From contig OX377202.1 in NCBI GenBank assembly GCA_947396885.1, positions 16,182,001-16,246,000 on the forward strand: a stretch of 64,000 nt of DNA. Direction: 5' to 3'. The notes beneath the pieces are model-generated. The model was given only the letters and a program-made list of their open reading frames with translations. It did not search any database and was not told where the DNA came from. This document shows positions 1 through 10,103 of this stretch, piece by piece; within the stretch, counting starts at the first letter, position 1; each line of letters begins with the position of its first letter. Both the position numbers and the translations under genes were made by a program. The DNA comes from Heligmosomoides polygyrus polygyrus (lineage: Eukaryota; Nematoda; Chromadorea; Rhabditida; Heligmosomidae).

Positions 1-803
1 TAAGCACAATGCGCAGCTTCCATTTATATGCCAAATTGTACACTTGAAATCAAACTGTACATCCTTCACATAAAACGGGTGTCTTCTGGAATAACTTGAA
101 GGCTCTCAATTAGAAGGTTAGAACAATTTTTTGTTCGAGGAAAATTCAGTAAAACTTTCCTTAGAATTTTTTAATTCACTTGTTCTAATAGGTGAACAGG
201 TTGTTTGAAATTTTATAAAATATTTAGTTTTGGGTAAAGATTTGTTTTAAGGTGCAGGAATGCAGCAGTTTTTAGTGTTAAAGAAGAGGTTGCGCCATGC
301 ACTCGTCCAGGATATCGGGGGACAGGAAAAGTTCTATCTGCGTGGAATCAAACACTTGTCAATGGCAACACAAAAACAATTGTGGGAAACGCACATATAT
401 TCATTTTGCTGTTTCATGTAGACAGCGTTTACACTATCAATCAAATGAGGATCGGAACAAGCTAGATGAGTGCATGGCGCGACCTCTTCTTTTGGTAAGC
501 TGGGAAACTTATGGTTTTTGCACTCTAGAACTAGGTTTAAACCATAATGTTTTTCGAAAAATGAAGATTTCATTTTAAAAAATAAACAGTGTGTTTACTA
601 ATGTTACTTGAGGAAGCAGACGAATTAAAATTTTTAACGAAATACATACTAAATTTTCCTTGAGCAGAAAATTATTTTAATCGTCGCTATTTGAATGTGG
701 AAAAATCTCGTTGAGACTTAGAAGAGAAGGTCAAACCTGACCTGAGAGCGTCAAGCTTGCTTAGAAGTGTGCCCTTTTCGGCGTGAAAATGGTATATAAA
801 GTA
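1..803. repeat. Foldback element FB-A copy 1 (left end at window edge)
   Basis: An imperfect long palindrome centred near position 385. The left arm around 285-305 (GCGCCATGCACTCGTCC) is repeated as its reverse complement around 465-485, and the outer end near 783-800 (GTGAAAATGGTATATAAA) pairs with the decayed left end near 15-45. Related palindromes lie at 4081-5402, 60478-61920 and, more decayed, around 6640-9040. The short open frames inside are by-products of the repeat. The element sits in the intron just before the first exon visible in this window. Family boundaries are approximate. Confidence 0.6.
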
Positions 804-896
804 TGCCAAAGGCCTCATGATAGATTGTGTTGTCGTCTAAAGGATCTAACTAACGGAGCTCGATAAGCCTTCTCCTCTTGATGAGTACATTTCCAG

Positions 897-3800
897 CAGT
901 CGCGTGGCATCCCATACATGAGGGCCTGTTCGTGTCTGGAGGAGGCGACGGCTCAATTGCCTACTGGCTAGTGGAAAACGAGAAGGTCGGTCACAATTCT
1001 GAGTTTAGCAGTTTTCGTTCTGTTTTATAGTAGGTCGACCAATCCTATCTTACCCTCAGTTTTTAGGAAGTAGCCTTTCTGGAACATGCGCATGACCAAG
1101 CGGTGTGGGCTATGAAGTTCCACCCAATGGGGCACATATTGGCAACAGGTAAGCTTTGCTTGGGTTAAAGATAGCCTCTACATTTTAGCCCAATTACTTC
1201 ACAAAACGCCTTCTTATGATCGAAGGTTTAGCCTTGATCAGGTGTCCAACTTAATTCATTTGCCTTCTGGACTGAGATTTCTGCTCGGTCATTATCGATC
1301 CGACGATCACTTGTTTTCGTGGTTTATTTTTGTGCACGAACAGTCCTTGAAGGCTGATGGGGTTAAAGTCAGTTTCTTTGAGCTTCAAGTGGCTGGCGGG
1401 GAGGTGGGAGTTCGATCCCATCTGGCGCTAGAAGTTTTGATCGCAACAGGACATCGTCATGACAGCTAATGGGATTGTTCCAGAACTATATAGCATTAAC
1501 AAATCAGAGTAGTCTCCACTAATATTCACATGACCTAAAGCACTTTCATCACGCAAGTGCATGGCGCATTCCCTTAGAACTGTTCGGTAATCCTGATCCT
1601 TCGAAAGCTGCCGATGGTGTGCTTTTCTTTCAGGGTCAAATGACAACAATACAAAATTCTGGGCACGAAATCGACCCGGAGATACGCAGGAGGACATTTT
1701 TGGACTTGCATCGTTCACAACAAATATGGTATACCATCAACAACTGCTCTTATCCAACAGAACCCCTGAATTAACATATATATTTCTTACAGGTCGGTGC
1801 GTTGGATAAAGAACGTGAGCCTAAGAGCGCTGCAGTTCGTTTGGATGAGGAGTACTTGACTCCGGTTATTCCTGGTAAGTGTTCTGATCTATCGATTTGA
1901 CGTAGTTTACAGTTAAATTGTCGCGCGACATAAGAACCATTGTTATCGATTAATCCGCGCGCACGATCGATACTGCAGCGCGACATTGTAAATGTATTGT
2001 GAGCTCCTCTAGAGTCGCAAGTTGCTACAAAGCGGGTTCTAATCGAAACTTGATTTCAGGTATGGGTCTGGATGAAGAAGTGGTAGAGAAGATGAATCGC
2101 GACATCACATCTAATCCAGCCACCGCTCACCATACTATGCTGCTGATGCCGGAAGACTTGAACGCACGACATCAGGTTGGCTTCTTTCTCCGAAACAGTT
2201 GTGGACGCAGAGAAGAACAGTTATCCAATGGGGACTGGAGATAGAGGGAGAGACAAAGACGGAAGATAGTGGATCCTTGTTTGGATATGCCACGCATTGT
2301 ACTCCTGCGAGATATATATCCATGTTCATTTCATGGGTCTTGAGTGTGTGCTTGGCCGCTACAATGCCTCGCGGCGGCCAGATGTTAGGAAAGTCACTGT
2401 TTCCTTCCCAGAGAAACGTGGCATTAAATCAGCAACCGCTAAGGGATGGAGTGTTTAGTTGACCTAGGTGTTTGAACATTGACGCTATCAGAACTCTAGC
2501 GCCAGGCGGGACTCGAACCGCCGGCACCTCCTGCTTTTTTCGAGAGAATCGGAGCTTCTTTGGATTGCATTCCCTACGCCCCACAAGAATGTATAAGAAC
2601 TTGCAATAGACGTTCTTCTGCCACACAAGAAGATCGAAGGGATTCAGTTTTCTTTAGTATTTGGTTCTTATACTTTCTGAAGGGGAACCTTTCACTCAGT
2701 AGTATAGTGGAGGTGTTGGCGCGTGGTAGAGCAGTCGGAGGAGGCGCCTGCTGACGTGTGCACACGGTTTCAGGTTGTAGGTTCGGGTTTTCCGCCCAGG
2801 CCAACATACTTTCATCTCTCGCGATTGATGAGTTAGTGCCAGAGCTGTCTGGGAAGCATTAAAAACTGAGTTATCTGTCGACAGGTCACTGTAAACCATT
2901 GTAGGGGCCAAATATGCATTCAGATTGCTCACGCGACATCTCATCGAAGTAGAATGCGTGGCGCATCGCTAGAGGATTGACTAATCCTGTACTCCTTATA
3001 GAAGTATCCACAAGACTTCGAAAACCTTACTTATGTCCCCTAAAAACCTACCTTGGTAACCTGAATAGCTGCGCTCGATATTGGCGGAGTGATGGCAATA
3101 CTTTAGTTTTGTTCCTTTCAGCACAACGCAAACATAGGAGCGAAGAAAACGCTGATCAAGCAGCCACCTCCAAAGAAGGCCCAACGCCAGTTTGAGCGTA
3201 TGTGGAATGTTTCAAAGCCCGGTGGTGGCGGATGTAAGTGGCCCTTTCGTATTTCTTGTTCACTTGAGTAGTTCGTTCTGAGAACGTCATTTTTCTTCCA
3301 GTCGAGGATTACGACGAGGAACCAGAGGAAGAGACCTTCCAGTCACAGCATCAACGTCCTCGGCAGGGTCTGCTGGGTCAAGCGCCACCGCCAATGACGA
3401 TGTTGGCGCAAACGGGTTAGTCATTAAGAAGGCATTTCACTGGCTGATCAGGCCACTCGCCTAGTGATCTTCAGAAATACACAGTATGTGGGCGACCCAC
3501 CTAATTTTCGACGGTACCTTTCACATCAATAGTGAGCAAAGGAAATGTTAATTATAACTCAGTAGCATCAATATATATTTTGCGTCTTATTTACTATTTT
3601 AGATTTCGTAATAAGCAGTTATCATTCGTCACAAGCATATTATCTTCAAAAATCGAAAACTGCACTATAAGATATCCGAAAAAACTTGCCATAGGGTGAA
3701 TGATTAGAAAATTCCTTCCCCATCAAAGTTCTATAGCTTACTTTGAAGAATAAAAAAGCGATATTGTTGCAAGTTTGAGCCGAGAACGCACCGTGCACCT

Positions 3801-6800
3801 GTTCATATGTCTTTGTGTCGTAGTGTTTAGTTTATTGATAGTACTATTCGCATGAGGCTTTGCAGTTATAAATTCTACTAGTTCTTGCGTGCATCTCTGC
3901 CGAACCCTCATTTAAAGCAACAATTTTTACTACCTAAAGCTGCACATAAAACTTTTTTCCAGAATCAGTCCTTTGAAGAAAATCTAAAAATTGCGTAGTC
4001 GCTTCTCGTCTTTCCAATAAGCTATGAAGCTTTAGCGTAGCCTTAGATCCGTTTGAACATTGATAAGGCCTATCGGGATTCCGTATATACCATTTTGACG
4101 TCGAACTGGGCACTTTTGAAACCAAAATGGACACTCTTCTAGCTAACTTTAAGACTTGAAATCAAAGAAAATCAAAACAATCTCTTCCAAAAAACGAGAA
4201 ATTTTGAAAAATGAAATTTTCAAGAAATGACCTTACGAATGGTTAAACTGCAGTCTCAATAAAATGGTAAGAATAGTTTTCTGTTCAAGGAAAATTTGGT
4301 ATCGCATTCTTCGAAATTTTTTAGTTCACCTGCCCCAATAAGCTAACAATTTTACGTAATTTTTATTTTTAGAAAAAATGTTCAATTAGAACTTCTCAAA
4401 TCACCACAAAATAAGCAAGCGTAGCGTATAAAAGATGAGATCGCGCCATGCACTCAATAAGTTCGTCGCAACTTTTATTTGGTTGATAGTCTAAATGCCG
4501 CTTACATGAACCATCAATGTGAGGATATGTGTTCTTTAATTGTTTTTGTTGTGTCGTTAACAGGTGTCAAATTCCATGCAAGTAGAAATTCTGCTATCAG
4601 TCGACGTCTTGGAAAAGGGAATAGGCAATCTCCTTCTTGACACTAAAAAATGGTCGTCTTCCTGCTCTTTAGAATAAGCCCTAAACCATTATTTTTTCTT
4701 AGAAAATAAGCATTTTATAAAATTTCAACTTAGTGGTTCACTCATTGGGTAGATGAGTAAAGCTTCAGAGAAAGCTACACAAACATTTTCCTTGAGCAAA
4801 AAATTATTCTAACCTTTTTGGAATGCTTCCAGCTCAGAGTAGAAGGAGATCATATCGATTTGGAAGAGTTGGCTTTGTTTTCAAAAGTCTTACCAGGAGT
4901 CTATCTCGACGGTAGGTGAGAACAGCCCAAGTGTTGTATATGTACAAGTTTATGTATATGTATGTTGTATATGGAAACAACAAAATGCAAATATCTCGAC
5001 CCGAATACAACTCTACGCAGAGTTAAGGACGATGGAAGCTGGGCCTTTGGCGGCGTTAGCCTCTGCCTGCACGCGTAGGGTGGGTTGAAGTGGGCTAGAA
5101 ACAGCGACGACGAGCGAGCAGCGGTGGCGCAAAGGGTAGAGGGACAGCTTAATCCCCGCGATCACTGTTTCCAGCCAATTTGCGCCCGCCTTTTGCTCTT
5201 AGGCAGAGGGTTAACGGCGCCAACGGCAGAACTTCCGTCCTACCCAACTCTGCACAGAGTTGTATTGTGGTCGAGATGTTTGCGTTTCGTTGTTTCCCAG
5301 AGAGAGGCGACACTTGAGCCGTTCCAATTTTCTGTTGAGATAGTTTCCTGGTTAGACTAGCTTGGATGAGTGTCCAATTCGACGTGAAAATGGTATATAA
5401 CGAATACGTTGTTGCAGTGAAGGCACAATCGGCTGCTGCCATAGCGGCAGGATTTGCCGGTGGATTCGCGGGAGCGCAGAAGCTGGGTTTGCTTCCACCG
5501 GGAATGCCTCCCGGCTGGAAAGCTGGTACAACTGCTCCGCCTGTTTCAAACGCAAACGATGACAAAGCGCCCTCTTCCAATGCGCACCAGATGCCTCCGA
5601 GTGCTAATGATCAGGGTAAGTCGAAAGGCCTTTGGCCGACAAAATTGCAGCGTTTAGATAATGTCCGTGAAATTCAGGTCGACCTCAAATGCCTTCTCAT
5701 CGTGCACCTCTTCTTTCAAATGCTCCCACTCCCTCGTCTAGCGCCGCTCCTGCACCAACGTCGAGTGCGCCGCCTTCGACGAACGCAGCGAGATCGTCAC
5801 TGCCGTTGCCTCCTCAGCGACCACCATTCCCTCATCTACCTCCTTGTACGTCGTCTTCTTCTTCTTTCATATTCCTGCAGCCCTCGCATAGTACCTCTCT
5901 CTGCTTCAGCTATTCCCGCCGGAATGACGCCACAACAGCTTGCAGCAGCTGGTATATGGCCGCCAGGAGTGCCTATGCCTCCGTCTATAGCTCAGAAACA
6001 CGCGGCCAATGCCGAGGAGGAGATGGATAAAGTCAGTGAAAATTACCCTTCTAAAGACCGGAATGCTATTGCTACGATTAGTTTCCGCAGCAGGACCACG
6101 ACTACCGAATGGGTCCATCGACGAGGACGTCAGAAGACGTGGACCTCCGCGCAGCACAGGCCGCAGCGCCCCCACGACCGAGAGGCCCGCCACCGCCAAG
6201 TCTTCGCCCGCCTGATAATCGGATGGGACCGCCGCCAGGTACGGAGATCAGCAGTTCAAGAGGGTGTAGCCTCCTTAAAGGGTTGTTGCTATAGCATTGA
6301 TGGATGTAACGATATATCTATGGCCAAATTTTCAGTGAACTCTCATCCGGCGGGGAATCACGACCAGCGGTTACGAAGCTCGGAGGACGACATGCATCAT
6401 GATCATCGACGAAGACCACAGGTATGTCTTAGTGCTCTTCAAGAAACATGGCGATCAAAGAACAACTTAGAATTGCACAGCGCAAGATGAAGACAGAGTG
6501 TGCACAGACCTCAAACTTGGATCATTAAACGTTAAGTTTAATTACCTTCAAGTTAGAGATCTGTGCCCACTCTGCCCTCATCTTAATCTTCTAGCTGGAT
6601 TTCCACATGAAAATATTATAGATGGACACTTCAAACCAAATTGGAAACCTCTAAGCAAGTTTGATACTTTTGAACCAAGCTGAGCATCTTCCAAATGAAA
6701 AGATCGTCCTCTACAGTAAGCTTAGGCTCTCGAGATGGTTAGGATAATTTTCTGTCCATTGAAAATTTTGTATAATTTTCTCTGAACTTTTTGATCTGAC

Positions 6801-9759
6801 CTAACCAGGAAACTATCTCAACGGTAGGTCGGAAGGGCCCAAGTGTTGTATATGGGCAGAATCGCCTCTCTCTGGGAAACAAGAAAATGCAAATATCTCG
6901 ACCCCAATACAACTCTGCGCAGAGTTAGGGACGACAGAAGTTGGGCCGTTGGCTGTGTTAGCCGCATGCCTGGAGGCGGTGGGCGGGCTCAAGTTGGCTG
7001 GAAACGGCGGTTATGGGTATTACGCCGTCCCTCTACGCACTGCGCCACCATTTCTCGCTCATCATCGCTGTTTCCAGCCAACTTGAGCCCGCCCACCGCC
7101 TCCAGGCATGTGGCTAACACAGCCAACGGCCCAACTTCTGTCGTCCCTAACTCTGTGCAGAGTTGTATTGGGGTCGAGATATTTGCGTTTTGTTGTTTCC
7201 CAGAGAGAGGCGATTCTGCCCATATACAACACTTAGGCCGTTCCGACCTACCGTTGAGATAGTTTCCTGGTAAGACCTAAGAAGGAGCGCATTGTTCAAA
7301 AATTTACGAAAAAGTTTATCTTTTAAGGAAAAATAATGGCTTAGAGCTCATTCAAAAATACGGAAGGGCATCATTTTTAGCTTTATAAATGAGGGATCGC
7401 GCACTGCTGCAGTTCATCCGTCGTGATTTTGATCCGATTGATAGTGTGCATTCTATCGGAGTTCGACGTTCTTGAAACTGGGCATTTTGTAACGATGTTT
7501 TACTCTTCCTTACCTGTCAGGTTAGGTATGAATTCCTTTATTGAGACCGATGTTTCGACGAACTCGTCTTTCTCAAGGCCTGAAAGAAGCTCAAAATGTT
7601 TGGTTCTGCAGAGTTGCTTGGGTCAGCAACGTCGCGTCTATCATTGCACGAAAAACATGTTCTTAAGAGTGTTAAGTAGAAAGACCACATCTGCCCCAAC
7701 CCGATATCCCACCAGCGCCAAGAAACCGGCTCAAGTGGTCGCCATAGGGAAAGTGAGGCATACTGGTCCGGTCAGATGTACTGCTCCGAGCACGGAGGTG
7801 TTGAGAATGTACTCGAAGCAGTATACGACATCTCACATTTTGCACAAAGGGATAAAGGGCTGGTAAAGGAGGACACTTGTTCCTGTTGTCAATCGATGGA
7901 TTGTGCCTGTGAATCCAGAAGGCCTTAAGAGCCTTTCTGGTCCCTATTTCGCCCTCATGATACAACACTGTGCATTTCACATCAAAATCTTCACCGGAGT
8001 GATTTGTCTGCATGGAAGGACAGGAGACTGCGCGTAGAAAGGCGTCATTTACCAGATGGAGTGTTTAACCTGCGGTGAATTGTATATTGGGGAAACTGGA
8101 AGGCTGCTGGGCATCCGCGTTATGGAACATCTTGCTGGAAAGAGGAAGCAAAGCTTATTGACCCGCTTGGAAAGCACCGAAAGGAAGCCCGCTCCAGTGA
8201 CGATTTTAATGTGAAATGCACAGTGTTGTATCATGAGAGCGAAATAGGGACCAGAAAGGCTCTTGATGCCTTCTGGATTCACAGGCGCAATGTATCCATG
8301 AACAACAGGAACGAGCACTACATCTCCATTACCAGTGAAATCTTGCCCTTTCTCACTTTGTGCATGATGTGAGATGTCGTATACTGCTTCGCGTACATTC
8401 TCAACACCACACCGTGCTCGGAGCAGTACACCTGACCGGACCAGTATGTCTCACTTGCTCCATGGAGACCCAGTTGAGCCGGTTTCTTGGCGCTGGTGGG
8501 ATATCGGTGAGTTAGTTGGGCCAGATGTGGTCTCTCTTCTTAGCACTCTTAAGGGATGTTGTTCGTGTAAGGGTAAACGCGACGTTTTTGACCCAGCTCT
8601 GCAGAACCAAACATTTCGAGCTTCTTTCAGACCTTGAGAAAGACGAGTTCGTCGAAACGTCGGTCGCAATAAAGGGATTCATTCATATCAAACCTGGCAG
8701 GTAAAGAAGAGTGAAACATAGTGCGCATTCTGTTTACCGGAAATTGAAGATTTGTGTGCTTTTTACTGTTTCGTTGTACTGTCAAAAACTCCACGCAAAC
8801 ATAATTTTTGCTATCAATAAAAGGAAAATCCCCACCTCCTGGCGCTTTCTTTTGCTTTATCACAAAAATTACTGCTTTCCTGCGCTTTAAAAGAAAACCA
8901 AATTCATATTTTCCTTAAAAAATAAAGTTGATGAAAATTCAAACTTGTGCTCACCTGCTACTTTTGATTTGGAAGATGTCAGTTTGATTCCAAAGGCGTA
9001 AGACTTGCTTAGAGAGTGTAGAATTTGGTTTGAAAACTGTCCGATTTGGTTTGAGAAATGTTCAATTTGGTTTAAAAATGGTTACAATGGATTTTCTGAG
9101 GAAGTTCTGTCCTCCAGCGAGCTACAACGTACTAGTTAGTGGATGCGGCGCTTGAGTTCTTAGATATGAAATCTCGCCATAAAGCTATGAAGAGACAGCC
9201 CGGCCATGATCGAAATTGTTTTCCTTCCAGGACTCCTTGCCGATGCCACCCACCCACAGACCAAATGAGCCACCTCCTCAGCACAGCTTGCCGCCACCTC
9301 AGCACAGCCTGCCGCCACCTCAGCACAGCTTGCCGCCGCCTCATCCTGGCATGTCTCACATGCCGCCGCCTCCTCATCACAGCCAGTCGGTAGCTCCTCC
9401 GGCAGGACCGCCACCACCAAGTGCGAGCCGGCCGTGGAATGGGCCACCTCCATCGCAAGCACCTCCGCCTCAGCAGCAGCCGCAGCCGCAGCAGCAACAG
9501 TACGAGGACACCAGTGACGGCACCTACAACAGCTGGAGGCAGCCGCCGCCTGGTCCCAAACAATCGGGTGAGTTGCTCAGGACATCGTAGGCATTACATT
9601 GCAGCACTGAAGTGTGACTTCTCAGGTAGCGGGTACTATGGCGGCAAGAAGCCGGACTACGATCGAGGGAGGGATGGCGGCGGCGGCGGCGGCGGTGGTG
9701 GTGGTCCGATGAGAGGCGGTTCAAGAGGAAGAGGAAGGGGACGTGCCCGTCCGTACTAA
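897..9759 (+). CDS. pfs-2: WDR33/Pfs2-like polyadenylation factor, 5'-partial (14 exons seen)
   Basis: Homologue of WDR33 (yeast Pfs2), the WD40 subunit of the nuclear cleavage and polyadenylation factor that helps recognise the AAUAAA signal. Exons: 897-985, 1067-1148, 1634-1728, 1793-1874, 2060-2175, 3122-3233, 3302-3415, 5418-5615, 5678-5845, 5910-6031, 6091-6238, 6336-6421, 9231-9567, 9626-9759. All junction phases agree and give 626 residues. The start lies upstream of the window. The first two exons carry the end of the beta-propeller ([15 protein letters not shown], then [16 protein letters not shown]), followed by [15 protein letters not shown] and the PVIPGMGLDEE stretch typical of WDR33. 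The rest is Pro/Gln-rich: three tandem PPPQHSL units in exon 13, poly-Gln, then a poly-Gly and RG-rich tail ending GRGRARPY. Introns hold foldbacks, two TWA-target MITEs and a Penelope-like relic. Exon borders rest on phase and consensus only. Confidence 0.9.
1385..1520 (+). repeat. tRNA-like repeat fragment (B-box and tail)
   Basis: An intronic segment with a tRNA T-arm/B-box-like core (GAGTTCGATCCCATC), then GGCGCTAGAAGTTTTGATCG and a tail that resembles the sequence after the tRNA-like repeat at 45610-45700. The partial minus-strand match at 2462-2530 has a perfect T-stem, GGCGG-TTCGAGT-CCCGCC. This is a tRNA-derived repeat rather than a functional tRNA gene, because no complete cloverleaf can be drawn. 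Confidence 0.4.
2462..2530 (-). repeat. tRNA-like repeat fragment
   Basis: On the minus strand the sequence reads as the 3' half of a tRNA: GGCGGTTCGAGTCCCGCC forms a 5-bp T-stem with a normal 7-nt T-loop and is followed by TGGCGCTAGAGTTCTGAT. No D arm or acceptor partner fits upstream. It belongs with the tRNA-like repeats at 1385-1520 and 45548-45700. Confidence 0.4.
2718..3000 (+). repeat. tRNA-derived SINE, copy 1
   Basis: A diverged copy of a SINE family defined here. The 5' head is GGCGCG followed by an A-box-like TAGAGCAGTCGG and a B-box-like GTTCGGGTTTTCC about 55 nt later. The body contains the shared stretch around GAGCTGTCTGGGAAG and GTAGAATGCGTGGCGCAT. The copy lies in the 2176-3121 intron of the pfs-2 homologue. 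Confidence 0.65.
4081..5402. repeat. Foldback element FB-A copy 2, hosting a MITE
   Basis: The left terminus (TATATACCATTTTGACGTCG near 4085) is matched in reverse complement by the right terminus (CGACGTGAAAATGGTATATA near 5380-5399). The element fills most of the intron between pfs-2 exons 3302-3415 and 5418-5615 and ends 15 nt before the acceptor of the latter. A younger MITE (4893-5351) interrupts its right arm. Inner arms carry the GCGCCATGCACTC motif seen in copy 1. Confidence 0.6.
4893..5351. mobile_element. TWA-target MITE with tRNA-like centre, copy 1
   Basis: A 459-bp palindromic element with terminal inverted repeat CCAGGA...CTATCTC, flanked by TTA on both sides (4890-4892 and 5352-5354). 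It interrupts the FB-A element, whose sequence resumes on each side. The centre (GGTGGCGCAAAGGGTAGAGG, near 5124-5143) looks like the A-box region of a tRNA gene. The 3-bp TTA duplication suggests PIF/Harbinger-type mobilisation. No transposase is encoded. Confidence 0.7.
6805..7270. mobile_element. TWA-target MITE with tRNA-like centre, copy 2
   Basis: A 466-bp palindrome with about 200-bp arms. The termini CCAGGAAACTATCTCAACGG are near-perfect inverted repeats, flanked by TAA at 6802-6804 and 7271-7273. It is clearly related to the element at 4893-5351 over its whole length, including the tRNA-A-box-like centre read on the minus strand. It lies in the 2.8-kb intron before pfs-2 exon 9231-9567. 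Arm similarity is higher than in copy 1, so this is probably the younger insertion. Confidence 0.75.
7487..8712. mobile_element. Two inverted Penelope-like element fragments
   Basis: The sequence of 7487-8013 read on the minus strand is highly similar to 8190-8712 on the plus strand, so two 3'-terminal fragments of one element face away from each other around a junction near 8013-8050. Both copies end with the same hairpin-forming GACGAGTTCGTCGAAAC region and CAATAAAGG. The plus copy still encodes a GIY-YIG domain (8041-8371). Partial inverted copies are a known habit of Penelope-like elements. The pair lies inside a decayed FB-A foldback, within the last long intron of the pfs-2 homologue. 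Confidence 0.6.
8041..8371 (+). pseudogene. GIY-YIG endonuclease domain of a Penelope-like element, frameshifted
   Basis: The translation gives [20 protein letters not shown] then RVMEHLAG, which matches the GIY-YIG core seen at the C terminus of Penelope-like retroelements (Cys pair, YIGETGR, EH). After KRKQSL a one-base shift near 8160 is needed to continue into [15 protein letters not shown] and [20 protein letters not shown], ending at a TGA near 8369. The enzyme would nick target DNA to prime insertion. The frameshift, the missing reverse transcriptase and the intronic position mark it as a relic. A truncated second copy lies at 8013-7672 on the minus strand. Confidence 0.65.
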
Positions 9760-10103
9760 ATGCATCTTTCAAGCGACTACATCTCTACCACAGTTGTTAA
9801 GCTCCTTTCACAGTGATTATGAATTGATTAGATTGTTTGACGTCTCCACAAGCGTTGTTGTTCTGGATTTTTCGTTGTAAATACATGGAAGAATATATGT
9901 GAATGAAATATGTCAGTTGAATGACTGAATTTCGAATGTAACATTCCAAGTGTTTAGCTGAGCGTTGACATATAAAGTGATATTTGAACGATTTGTTTTG
10001 AAGAAAATGAAGGGAGGTCCCGTTCAAAAGTTCCCTGAGACAACTACTGACCTGGGTAAACCGTGCCAGTAGCTTAATTGCGAACGCTTGCTGAACGGAA
10101 CTA
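9760..10103 (+). other. 3' flank / 3' UTR of the pfs-2 homologue
   Basis: Unique AT-rich sequence between the pfs-2 stop codon and the mariner. No canonical AATAAA was seen. AATGAA near 9902 is the nearest variant signal. No other gene is visible. Confidence 0.4.

Noticed and set aside
297..578. 93-codon open frame near the window start
   Set aside because: It lies within the palindromic FB-A repeat. The copy at 60478-61920 has a similar but shifted frame, so it is a by-product of repeat sequence.
5366..6490. Single 374-codon continuous gene
   Set aside because: The frame passes through clear introns (GTAAGT at 5616, GTACGT at 5841). Splicing at consensus sites in matched phases gives the Pro-rich WDR33 tail instead.
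9132..9563. Minus-strand Arg/Leu-rich frame opposite pfs-2 exon 13
   Set aside because: It is the reverse complement of Pro/Gln-rich coding DNA, with no independent evidence.
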